A stretch of 64,000 bases of DNA from an uncultured Lachnospiraceae bacterium (lineage in GTDB: Bacteria; Bacillota; Clostridia; Lachnospirales; Lachnospiraceae): the NCBI GenBank assembly GCA_947575805.1, contig CANPOY010000004.1, positions 1 through 64,000 of the forward strand. The letters are read 5' to 3'. How positions within the stretch are numbered: position 1 is the stretch's first letter; every line of letters begins with the position of its first letter. A program made the position numbers and the translations under genes. This document shows, one piece after another, positions 17,252 through 25,960 of this stretch. The notes beneath the pieces are model-generated. The model saw nothing but the letters and a program-made list of their open reading frames with translations, was not told where the DNA came from and did no database searches.

Positions 17252-18689
17252 TGAAATCAAATTAGATAAGATAGATATAACTTCAAAGCCTCCTAACGTG
17301 GAACCTGCCCGCCAGTACTATTTCATGGCGAAGTGCCGGGAAAAGGTCCGGATGTTTGAACAGGAAAACGGACGCCGTCCCACGGCCTGCGTGACCACCT
17401 TCGGCTGTCAGATGAATGCCAGAGATTCTGAGAAGCTTTCCGGGATTCTGAAAGAAGTGGGTTACCGGGAGGTGGCTTCGGAGGAAGCGGATTTCGTCAT
17501 TTTCAATACCTGTACTGTCAGGGACAATGCCAACCAGCGGGTTTATGGCAGGCTGGGGGAGCTGAAGGGCAGAAAGCGCAGGAACCGGCAGATGAAGATC
17601 GCCCTCTGTGGCTGTATGATGCAGGAGTCTTCCGTTATTGAGAAGATCAGAACAAGCTATTCCTTTGTAGACTTGATTTTTGGAACCCATAATATCTATA
17701 AATTTGCGGAGCTGCTTTACAACACCTTTGAGTCGGAAGGGATGATTACGGACATATGGGAAGATACTGACCGGATTGTGGAGGATCTGCCCATGGAGCG
17801 TAAGTATCCTTTTAAGTCCGGAATCAATATTATGTTCGGCTGTAATAATTTCTGCAGCTACTGTATTGTGCCTTATGTGAGGGGAAGAGAGCGCAGCAGA
17901 GAGCCGGAGGATATTTTCCGGGAGATCAGGGGTCTGGTGGCAGACGGCGTGGTGGAGATCATGCTGCTGGGACAGAATGTGAATTCCTATGGCAGGAATC
18001 TGAAGTATCCCATAACCTTTGCGGAGCTCCTGCGGGAGGTGGAGAAGATAGATGGCCTGCGGCGCATACGTTTCATGACTTCTCATCCCAAGGATCTGTC
18101 TGACGATTTGATTCGGGTAATGAAGGAATCGGACAAAATCTGCAGGCACCTGCACCTGCCGCTGCAGTCTGGTTCCACAGGGATACTGCAGCGGATGAAT
18201 CGTCGTTATACAAAGGAGCAATATGTGGATCTGGCCCTGAAAATCCGCAGGGAGATTCCGGACATTGCCTTAACGACGGATATTATTGTGGGCTTTCCGG
18301 GAGAGACAAAGGCAGATCTGGAAGAGACCATAGATGTGGTGCGTACTGTAAAATTTGACAATGCCTTTACTTTTATCTATTCTAAACGGACAGGCACCCC
18401 TGCGGCTGCCATGGAGGATCAGGTGTCGGAGGAGCAGGTAAGGGAGGGCTTTGAGAGACTGTTAAAGGTGGTGCAGGACACGGCCAGGGAACAGGCGGCC
18501 AGGTATGAAGGCAGTGTGGGCGAGGCATTGATCGAGGAAGTAAACCGGGACGACGGTGCTCTTGTTACGGGGCGTCTATCCAACAATATGATTGTACATG
18601 TGCCAGGGGATGCGTCCTTGGTTGGAAAGTTGGTACAGGTGTCTCTGGACGAGTGCAGGGGTTTTTATTACATGGGGACTGTCCTGTAA
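17244..18689 (+). CDS. miaB: tRNA methylthiotransferase MiaB
   Basis: A 481-residue radical-SAM enzyme that adds the 2-methylthio group to N6-isopentenyl-A37 of tRNA. The N-terminal UPF0004 domain carries the second Fe-S cluster cysteines (TTFGCQMN, NTCTVRD, CGCMMQ). The radical SAM motif is CNNFCSYC near 200. A TRAM domain forms the last ~65 residues. The ~40 extra N-terminal residues are normal for clostridial MiaB. The start overlaps pepT by 8 bp. Its partner enzyme MiaA is at 28027-28992. Confidence 0.95.
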   Translation: MYNEIKLDKIDITSKPPNVEPARQYYFMAKCREKVRMFEQENGRRPTACVTTFGCQMNARDSEKLSGILKEVGYREVASEEADFVIFNTCTVRDNANQRVYGRLGELKGRKRRNRQMKIALCGCMMQESSVIEKIRTSYSFVDLIFGTHNIYKFAELLYNTFESEGMITDIWEDTDRIVEDLPMERKYPFKSGINIMFGCNNFCSYCIVPYVRGRERSREPEDIFREIRGLVADGVVEIMLLGQNVNSYGRNLKYPITFAELLREVEKIDGLRRIRFMTSHPKDLSDDLIRVMKESDKICRHLHLPLQSGSTGILQRMNRRYTKEQYVDLALKIRREIPDIALTTDIIVGFPGETKADLEETIDVVRTVKFDNAFTFIYSKRTGTPAAAMEDQVSEEQVREGFERLLKVVQDTAREQAARYEGSVGEALIEEVNRDDGALVTGRLSNNMIVHVPGDASLVGKLVQVSLDECRGFYYMGTVL

Positions 18690-18771
18690 TCCCTTTGGAA
18701 GATGACGGGAGAAACAGAGCTTCCTGCACGGAGTCCGGAGCTGCGAAATGGAAGGAAATGAGGATTGCGGC

Positions 18772-19869
18772 ATGAAGGGAAGAAAGGCACACCGAAAGCA
18801 CCGGGAAAGCAGGCGGAAATATCTGGCGGTTTTTCTCCTTGTATTGTTATGTCTGACAGGCGGAGGCTATCTTTTCTACAGATCAGGCGCAGCCGATGCC
18901 ATAGTTTGGTGCGGGGAAGGAGCTGACAGGGATTGCCTTCCGGGACCGGTTACGGAATATCTCCGTGCGTCCGATCTTGTGGAGAAGAATGAAACGGATG
19001 TGGCTTCAGAAGTGGAGATGCAGATAAATTCCTGGACTGATTTGTGCGTTCCCACATATCTGATCAGGGTAGATGATACTTATTTTATCGTGGACTGCTA
19101 TCATAATCAGGTTATTTACAATGATAATCTGCAGGATCCCCTTTCCGGCTGGAGTGTGATGACGGACGATCTTGACAGGGGACATACTTTGGCAGGTGAC
19201 GGAACCGTATATCTGATCGATGATACCGAAAGGAATCGTGTCCTTGTATTCGAGAAGAGGGATAATCGCTTTGTTCACACACAGACCTTCGACAATATCG
19301 GCAACAGGCCCCATTATATTATCTACGACGCACCGACAGATACTTTCTATGCCTGGAGCTCCCTGAGCGGCGAAATGTATCTGTTTCGTCATGACCCCGG
19401 GGATTCCCGCATGTATCTGACGGAGATCCGCCGGATAGAGCTTCTGGATCATATCTACGTGCGGTCATTCACCATTATCGGCGGCGACATTTATTTTGTA
19501 TCGGGGAATTCATCTATTCTTCGTGCCGACCTGGAAAGTTTTGAGCTTCTGGAGACGTATCCGGTTCCCGATTCCATGGCGGGGATGATTCAACTGACCC
19601 GGATCCAGGATTTCTTCTATATTACAATTTCTACGGACATAACAGGTAACCAGGAGTATGCCACGATAATCCGCACCAGGGACTTATCTTCTCTGAGGTA
19701 CGGCGACTACGAAGATGTCTACAGTCATTTTATCGGCGGTGGTACGCCCTATTATATTACGGAGATTGATCAGGCGTACTATCTAACGGAGCACCGGCTG
19801 CCAGGGCATTCGGTGTGGAGGTTTCAGGTGGAGGATAATGAAATTGTGAATGTGGAAACGGTTTACTGA
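18772..19869 (+). CDS. Unknown membrane-anchored protein, beta-propeller-like
   Basis: About 365 residues. ATG 18772 (MKGRKAHRK) follows a GAGG site 8 bp upstream; an ATG at 18748 with GGAG ahead is also possible. A very basic N-terminus is followed by one membrane segment (about 19-38), then an outside domain. That domain repeats short beta units with D and Y at turns (YFIVDCYHNQVI, VYLIDDTERNRVLVF, TFYAWSSLSGEMYLF, IYFVSGNSSILRADL), as in a beta-propeller. No catalytic motif is recognised. It lies in the patch between miaB and mutS. Confidence 0.55.
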   Translation: MKGRKAHRKHRESRRKYLAVFLLVLLCLTGGGYLFYRSGAADAIVWCGEGADRDCLPGPVTEYLRASDLVEKNETDVASEVEMQINSWTDLCVPTYLIRVDDTYFIVDCYHNQVIYNDNLQDPLSGWSVMTDDLDRGHTLAGDGTVYLIDDTERNRVLVFEKRDNRFVHTQTFDNIGNRPHYIIYDAPTDTFYAWSSLSGEMYLFRHDPGDSRMYLTEIRRIELLDHIYVRSFTIIGGDIYFVSGNSSILRADLESFELLETYPVPDSMAGMIQLTRIQDFFYITISTDITGNQEYATIIRTRDLSSLRYGDYEDVYSHFIGGGTPYYITEIDQAYYLTEHRLPGHSVWRFQVEDNEIVNVETVY

Positions 19870-19973
19870 CAGGAAGTGTTGGTTTGAACTGAAACAGAAA
19901 AGAAAAAAGAGAAACATCGGGGCAATAGTGCCTTGTTGTGTTCTCATCGGGTATTGAAGGAGGTTTTGCGGAT

Positions 19974-20603
19974 ATGCTGCCAACTCTTGAAGAAGCAAAA
20001 AAAGAATTACTCATAGCAGGAGAAATGAATCCCGGACCATGGGTTGGTCATTCTCTAAATGTAGGTATAGCAGCAAGAAATATAGCAGAAAAAGTGCCAG
20101 ATCTTGATGAAAATAAAGCTTATATTGTTGGAATATTACATGATATAGGCCGAAGAGTAGGCATTGTAAACATTCCTAAACATGTATACGAAGGATACAA
20201 GTATTCTTTGGAAAAAGGCTGGGATGAAGTGGCGAAAATCTGCATGACTCATTCGTATCCACTTATGAAAGATGAATTTAATTATGTTCCTACCACAGAA
20301 GAAGAAATAGCTATAAAAGAATATATATTAAAGTGTAAAGAAGATGATTATGATAGATTGATTCAGATATGTGATGCACTTGCAACAGATTATGGATTTG
20401 TTATTTTGGAAAAAAGATTTGTGGATGTAACTCGTAGATATGGAATTATGGAAACATACATTCAAGGGTGGGATATTACATTTCAAAACAAGGAATATTT
20501 TGAGAAAAAAATGGGATGCTCTATTTACGATGTTTTGCCTGATATTGGAAAAACAACATTACTATGCCCTCCACCATGGAAACCTGTAGTAAAAAAAGAA
20601 TAG
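19974..20603 (+). CDS. HD-domain phosphohydrolase-like protein, AT-rich
   Basis: A 209-residue HD-fold protein. ATG 19974 (MLPTLEEAKKE) follows AAGGAGG by about 10 bp. HD motifs: WVGHSLNVG (first H), ILHDIGRR (HD pair), MTHSYP (third H) and CDALATDYG (last D). This family hydrolyses phosphates of nucleotides or related compounds; the substrate is unknown. Base composition is sharply lower than the neighbours: 76 G or C in 240 bases counted at 20041-20160 and 20281-20400. Codons favour A/T endings, which suggests recent transfer. Confidence 0.75.
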   Translation: MLPTLEEAKKELLIAGEMNPGPWVGHSLNVGIAARNIAEKVPDLDENKAYIVGILHDIGRRVGIVNIPKHVYEGYKYSLEKGWDEVAKICMTHSYPLMKDEFNYVPTTEEEIAIKEYILKCKEDDYDRLIQICDALATDYGFVILEKRFVDVTRRYGIMETYIQGWDITFQNKEYFEKKMGCSIYDVLPDIGKTTLLCPPPWKPVVKKE

Positions 20604-20643
20604 ATAGATTGCGTGGAAACAAACTTAATCATTGAGTTATTGA

Positions 20644-20898
20644 CGCAAAACTTTTCAGCGCGGCGGGAAACGGGCTGGAAGAACGGGCGCAAAACGCGCC
20701 TGTGGACGGTTAATTCTTGAAACGGAATCTGAGAGGCTGATACGGGAGGGCATGGAGCAGGGCACAAATCAAGGGCATACCTGCATATTAACCTTAAATA
20801 CTATTCTGCTGTCCCAGGACCGGGTGGAGGATCTGCGGCTTGCCTCGGAGGATGAGGAGTATCGGAAGCAATTATTTGAAGAATACAGTCTTTTGTAG
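20644..20898 (+). pseudogene. Remnant ORF, possibly the tail of an Rpn/PD-(D/E)XK transposase-like protein
   Basis: One frame is open from 20644 to the TAG at 20898 without a convincing start or ribosome site. The end reads SERLIREGMEQGTNQG, then LASEDEEYRKQLFEEYSLL. The REGMEQG run resembles the C-terminal tails of Rpn-family nuclease/transposase proteins that are common in Clostridia. The first ~25 residues are rich in R, G and K and look random. I read it as a decayed fragment next to the AT-rich HD gene. The 20604-20967 gap holds nothing else. Confidence 0.35.
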
Positions 20899-20967
20899 AA
20901 ACTTTTTCCATTTCCTGTCGTCTTATAAGGTAACAGCCGCAAAGACGGCGGAAAGGGAGGAAAAAAC

Positions 20968-23058
20968 ATGAAAAAAAAGCACAGTATATTTGTAGCGGCA
21001 CTGGTGCTGGTGTCCATGCTTGCAGGATGCGGAAGCGACGGAAGCGGCGGTAAGGGAGAGGGCAGTTTACGGAACGATGATGTCGGTAATAGTGCCCCTA
21101 TGGAGGATGAGGAAACTTATTATGAGCAGGGGGATGGGGCTGGCTGTCCCCAGGAGTTCTGGGACATAACAGAGGATCAGAAGCAGGAAAAGGACTGGGA
21201 TACCGAGGAGTATCATGCTTTGGAAGAATTCGGTTTCAAATCGGTGAAAAACAGTCCTGTCTCCACTTTTTCGGCGGACGTGGACACGGCGTCATACACG
21301 AATCTGCGTCGGATGATTGAGTACAATTATTCTATGGAAGAGATTCCTGCAGGTGCGGTAAGAATTGAAGAGCTGCTGAATTATTTTAATTATGATTACA
21401 GACTTCCGGGTGCTGGAGAGCCGTTCGGTGTTACCACCGTGATGGGCGACTGCCCCTGGAATGAGGACGCAAAGCTGCTGCAGATTGGTTTAAAGACGGA
21501 AAAGATCGATTTCAGCGAGGCTCCGGCGTCGAATCTGGTCTTTCTGCTGGATGTTTCCGGGTCTATGGACAGTGCGGATAAGCTGCCTCTGCTGCAATCG
21601 GCCTTTACGATGCTGGTGAATGAGCTTACGGAGAAGGATAGTGTGTCCATTGTAACCTACGCCGGTTCTGATCAGATATTGCTTCAGGGCGAAAAGGGAA
21701 GCAATCATGCGGAAATAGTGGAGGTTATCAATAATCTGGTCGCCGATGGTTATACAAACGGTTCTGCCGGAATCGAGACGGCATATCGTCTGGCGGAGGA
21801 ATTCTTTATTAAGGGCGGAAATAACAGAATCATTCTGGCTACGGACGGGGATCTGAATGTGGGCGTTACCTCGGAGAGCGATTTAAAGGAGCTGGTAGAG
21901 GAAAAGCGGAAGTCCGGAATTTTCCTGTCCGTGCTGGGGTTCGGCACCGGAAATTATAAGGACAATAAGATGGAGGCTCTGGCGGATAACGGAAACGGCA
22001 ATTATGCTTATATTGATTCCCGGGGAGAAGCCAGACGGGTGATGGTGGAAGAGATGGGGGCTACCCTTGTCACGGTGGCAAAGGACGTAAAGCTGCAGAT
22101 AGAATTTAATCCTGCTTATATCAAGGGTTACAGGCTTCTGGGATATGAGAACAGGATGTTGGCCACGGAGGACTTTGAAGACGATACAAAGGATGCAGGG
22201 GAGATTGGTGCAGGCCATACAGTAACAGCCCTTTATGAAATCATACCTGCGGATTCGGCTTATGAAATCCCTGAGACGACCTTAAAGTATCAGGAAATCA
22301 AGGAGGGGGTGGAAAACGGGGAGTGGGCCTCGCTTAAGATCCGCTATAAGGAACCGGAAGAAGAGGAAAGCATTTTAAAGGAGTATGCCGTAACGGAGGA
22401 GGCCTATAAGGCGAAGCCCAACGAGGATTATTACTTTGCGGCGGCAGTGGCGGAATTTGGCCTGCTGGTACGGAACAGTAAATATATGGGAGAGGCATCT
22501 TTCCAAAATATAGAATCTCTGTTGGATCTTGCAGGCACGGACAGCGACGATTACAGGAACGAATTTGTTTATCTGGTAAAGAAATTAAGGCGGAACAGCC
22601 CGGAACCGGTAAAGCAGCAAACCGACAGACGCAGAGACGACAGTCGGAAATCGGAAGAGCGGGAAGTAACATGTCAGCGGGAGAACCTGAAGATCACCAT
22701 GAGGATTCCTGCAGGCTGGGATTGCAAGATGGAGGAATACAGCGACGACACGGGAAGATTCGGCATCTGCTTTTTCCCCGAAGGCTGCAGCGGCGGAGTT
22801 GGCTTATATAATTATGAGTCCTTTGGTGTGTGCGGCACCGGGCTTGAGACGAAGGACATTACCTTTGACGACGGGCGCAAGGGCAGAATGGGGATCTACG
22901 ACGGCGATGACACTTTCAGCTTTATTACGTTCCCGGAACAGGAACTTTCCTTCGGCAGCCTTGTGGCTATAGCGGAAGGAGCAGATGACTGGCTGGCGGA
23001 GTATGAGGAAGAGGTATTGCAGATTCTCGGTGCCGCGGTTTTGGAGGAAGAAGAGTAG
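20968..23058 (+). CDS. VWA-domain lipoprotein (YfbK-like) with an extra C-terminal domain
   Basis: A 696-residue secreted lipoprotein with lipobox LAGC at ~20. Domains in order are an acidic linker, the YfbK-type N-terminal unit (STFSADVDTASYTNLRRMI, about 92-115), the VWA domain with a complete MIDAS metal site (DVSGSMD near 195, T in DGYTNGSAG, ATDGD near 292), and a DUF3520-like unit to ~550. A basic linker (QQTDRRRDDSRKSEE) leads to ~130 residues that I do not recognise. The VWA fold binds a partner protein through the metal; the partner is unknown. ATG 20968 follows GGGAGG. Confidence 0.8.
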   Translation: MKKKHSIFVAALVLVSMLAGCGSDGSGGKGEGSLRNDDVGNSAPMEDEETYYEQGDGAGCPQEFWDITEDQKQEKDWDTEEYHALEEFGFKSVKNSPVSTFSADVDTASYTNLRRMIEYNYSMEEIPAGAVRIEELLNYFNYDYRLPGAGEPFGVTTVMGDCPWNEDAKLLQIGLKTEKIDFSEAPASNLVFLLDVSGSMDSADKLPLLQSAFTMLVNELTEKDSVSIVTYAGSDQILLQGEKGSNHAEIVEVINNLVADGYTNGSAGIETAYRLAEEFFIKGGNNRIILATDGDLNVGVTSESDLKELVEEKRKSGIFLSVLGFGTGNYKDNKMEALADNGNGNYAYIDSRGEARRVMVEEMGATLVTVAKDVKLQIEFNPAYIKGYRLLGYENRMLATEDFEDDTKDAGEIGAGHTVTALYEIIPADSAYEIPETTLKYQEIKEGVENGEWASLKIRYKEPEEEESILKEYAVTEEAYKAKPNEDYYFAAAVAEFGLLVRNSKYMGEASFQNIESLLDLAGTDSDDYRNEFVYLVKKLRRNSPEPVKQQTDRRRDDSRKSEEREVTCQRENLKITMRIPAGWDCKMEEYSDDTGRFGICFFPEGCSGGVGLYNYESFGVCGTGLETKDITFDDGRKGRMGIYDGDDTFSFITFPEQELSFGSLVAIAEGADDWLAEYEEEVLQILGAAVLEEEE

Positions 23059-23085
23059 GGAAACGGCTGGCGGAACAGTTACCGA

Positions 23086-23114
23086 TTTACAACATCAATA
23101 TTTTGTGGTAAAAT
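23086..23114 (+). promoter_or_regulatory. Promoter of mutS
   Basis: TTTACA (23086-23091) and TAAAAT (23109-23114) are spaced 17 bp. The leader to the mutS start is about 115 bases and carries three small hairpins. Confidence 0.65.
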
Positions 23115-23125
23115 AGGGGAAATGC

Positions 23126-23195
23126 GCAAATGATTGTGCATTTGCCTTTTAATGATCGAAAACAGGTGAGTTGATTCACCGGCGAATGGATTCGC
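23126..23195 (+). other. Three tandem hairpins in the mutS leader
   Basis: Perfect stems are GCAAATG/CATTTGC (23126-23145, followed by CTTTT), GGTGA/TCACC (23165-23180) and GCGAAT/ATTCGC (23182-23195). The first resembles a weak terminator. A control role is possible but not shown. Confidence 0.4.
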
Positions 23196-23237
23196 GGAGA
23201 GTCTTTCGTTATGTTTAGAGAACAGGAGTGTACCGCA

Positions 23238-25928
23238 ATGTCGGAGCAGCAGATCCCCGTAGAAGACCTTACCCCTATGATGCAGCAATATCTGGAGACG
23301 AAAAAGCAGTATCCGGGCTGCATCCTTTTTTACCGCCTGGGGGACTTTTATGAAATGTTTTTTGACGACGCGCTCACAGTGTCAAAGGAGCTGGAGCTTA
23401 CCCTGACGGGAAAGGCCTGCGGGCTGGAAGAGCGGGCGCCCATGTGCGGCGTCCCCTATCATGCGGTGGAAAATTATCTGACCAAGCTGGTCAACAGAGG
23501 GTATAAGGTGGCAATTTGTGAGCAGGTTGAGGATCCCCGGCTGGCTAAGGGCCTGGTAAAACGGGAGGTTACAAGGGTGGTCACCCCCGGTACGAATCTG
23601 AACGTACAGTCGCTGGAGGAATCCAGGAATAATTTCCTGATGTGCATTGTCTATACGCCTACCAAAATCGGTATTTCCGCGGCCGATGTTACCACAGGGG
23701 ATTATTATATTACCGAGGTAGAGGATCTGGGGAAGCTGAAGGATGAGCTCATGAAGTACGAGCCGTCTGAAATCATCTGCAACGAGTCGTTTCTTGTCAG
23801 CGGCTTTGACGTGGACGAGCTGCGGAACAGATACCATATCCCCATCAATGCCCTGGAACCCCATCTGTTTGATGACGAGGGCTGCCGGCAGGTTTTGCTG
23901 CGGCATTTCAAGGTGGGAACACTCATGGGTTTAGGAATAGAGGATTTTCCCATCGGCGTTCTGGCGGCAGGAGCTCTGCTGCAGTTCCTTCGGGAGACAC
24001 AGAAGACGGAACTGGAGCATTTTACCCACATCGTTGCATATCTTACCAGCAAATATATGCTGCTGGACAGCGCTACCAGGCGCAATCTGGAGCTGACGGA
24101 GACTCTTCGGGAAAAGCAGAAGCGCGGCTCCCTGCTCTGGGTGCTGGACAAGACTAAGACTGCCATGGGCGGCAGGCTGCTGCGCAGTATGCTGGAGCAG
24201 CCGCTGATCAACAGGGAGGAAATGGAAAAACGGCTGGATGCTATAGAGGAGCTGAATGAGGACAGTGTATCCCGGGACGAGATCAGGGAGTATCTGAATC
24301 CGGTCTATGACCTGGAACGGCTTTTGAGCAAGGTTACATATAAGACGGCCAACCCCAGGGATTTTATTGCCTTCCGCAATTCCCTTGAGATGCTGCCTGC
24401 CGTCAAGACGGTGCTCCAGGGATTTTCAAAAGAAGCGCTTAGGGAGATCGAAGGAGATATTGACGGCCTGGAGGATGTTTATCAGTTAATTCGGAATTCC
24501 ATTGAGGAGGAACCGCCTGTCACTGTCAGGGAGGGCGGCATCATCCGGGATGGCTTTGACGAGACCGTTGACAGGCTGCGGGAAGCGAAACGGGACGGCA
24601 AAAAGTGGCTGGCAGAGCTGGAAGAGCAGGACAGAGAGCGCACGGGCATCAAAAATCTGCGTATCAAATACAATAAGGTGTTCGGCTATTATTTTGAGGT
24701 GACGAATTCCTATAAGGATATGGTGCCGGAGGATTACGTGCGCAAGCAAACCCTGGCCAATGCGGAGCGGTATACCACACCCAGGCTGAAGGAGCTGGAG
24801 GATGCCATACTGAATGCGGAGGATAAGCTGACAGCCTTGGAATACGATCTGTTTTGTCAGATCAGGGAAACCATCGGGGGAGAACTGGAGCGCATCCAGC
24901 GGACGGCAAAGGGGATTGCAAGGCTGGATGTCTACACCGCCTTGTCCCTGGTGGCCGAACGGAATCGTTACGTACGACCGAAGCTGAACGAGAAAGGCGT
25001 TATAGATATTAAGGAGGGGCGGCATCCGGTGGTGGAGCAGATGATTAATAATGATCTGTTTATTGCCAATGACACCCATCTGGACAATGGAAACCATTGT
25101 ATCAGTGTGATTACCGGGCCTAATATGGCCGGAAAATCCACCTATATGCGTCAGACGGCGCTGATCGTGCTCATGGCGCAGATCGGCTGTTTTGTGCCGG
25201 CAAAGAGTGCCAATATAGGCATTGTGGACAGAATATTTACCAGAGTGGGAGCGTCTGACGACCTGGCCAGCGGTCAGTCTACCTTCATGGTGGAGATGAA
25301 CGAAGTGGCGAATATTTTAAGGAACGCCACGGCAGACAGTCTGCTGATCCTGGACGAAATCGGGCGGGGGACATCTACTTTTGACGGACTCAGCATTGCC
25401 TGGGCGGTAATTGAGCATATCAGCAACAGAAAGCTGCTGGGGGCCAAGACCTTGTTCGCCACCCATTACCATGAACTCACCGAGCTGGAAGGCAAGATGA
25501 GCAATGTGAATAATTACTGCATTGCCGTGAAGGAGTGCGGCGATGATGTTGTATTCCTGAGGAAAATCATCAAGGGCGGCGCAGATAAGAGCTATGGTAT
25601 TCAGGTGGCAAGACTTGCCGGAGTGCCGGATATGGTGATTGACCGGGCAAAGGAGATCGTGGAACAGCTGACGGACAATGATATTACCGAAAAAATACAG
25701 AGCATTACCGTAGACGTGAAGGGAGACGGAAAGGCGAAGAAGCAGACAAAACTGGACGAGGTGGATCTGGCGCAGATGTCTCTCTTTGACACAGTGACGG
25801 ACGAAGATGTTTTAAAGGAGCTGATGGAGGTGGAGGTGAATGCCATGTCGCCCCTGGATGCCCTGAATACCCTGTACAAACTGCAGAATAAGCTGAAGAA
25901 CCGTTGGCAGGGCGGAAAGAAGATCTAA
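23238..25928 (+). CDS. mutS: DNA mismatch repair protein MutS
   Basis: An 896-residue MutS1. The mismatch-reading motif FYE is in LGDFYEMFFDDA (about 36). The ATPase has Walker A GPNMAGKSTYMRQ (~625), Walker B LLILDEIGRGTSTFDG and ATHYHEL. The C-terminal ~60 residues include the usual helical dimer region. ATG 23238 (MSEQQIP) is preferred, with AGGAG 9 bp ahead; ATG 23211 is in frame but lacks a site. mutL follows after 32 bp. Confidence 0.96.
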   Translation: MSEQQIPVEDLTPMMQQYLETKKQYPGCILFYRLGDFYEMFFDDALTVSKELELTLTGKACGLEERAPMCGVPYHAVENYLTKLVNRGYKVAICEQVEDPRLAKGLVKREVTRVVTPGTNLNVQSLEESRNNFLMCIVYTPTKIGISAADVTTGDYYITEVEDLGKLKDELMKYEPSEIICNESFLVSGFDVDELRNRYHIPINALEPHLFDDEGCRQVLLRHFKVGTLMGLGIEDFPIGVLAAGALLQFLRETQKTELEHFTHIVAYLTSKYMLLDSATRRNLELTETLREKQKRGSLLWVLDKTKTAMGGRLLRSMLEQPLINREEMEKRLDAIEELNEDSVSRDEIREYLNPVYDLERLLSKVTYKTANPRDFIAFRNSLEMLPAVKTVLQGFSKEALREIEGDIDGLEDVYQLIRNSIEEEPPVTVREGGIIRDGFDETVDRLREAKRDGKKWLAELEEQDRERTGIKNLRIKYNKVFGYYFEVTNSYKDMVPEDYVRKQTLANAERYTTPRLKELEDAILNAEDKLTALEYDLFCQIRETIGGELERIQRTAKGIARLDVYTALSLVAERNRYVRPKLNEKGVIDIKEGRHPVVEQMINNDLFIANDTHLDNGNHCISVITGPNMAGKSTYMRQTALIVLMAQIGCFVPAKSANIGIVDRIFTRVGASDDLASGQSTFMVEMNEVANILRNATADSLLILDEIGRGTSTFDGLSIAWAVIEHISNRKLLGAKTLFATHYHELTELEGKMSNVNNYCIAVKECGDDVVFLRKIIKGGADKSYGIQVARLAGVPDMVIDRAKEIVEQLTDNDITEKIQSITVDVKGDGKAKKQTKLDEVDLAQMSLFDTVTDEDVLKELMEVEVNAMSPLDALNTLYKLQNKLKNRWQGGKKI

Positions 25929-25960
25929 GCCTGCAGCAAGGTTTAAGAAAGGGGCAGCGG

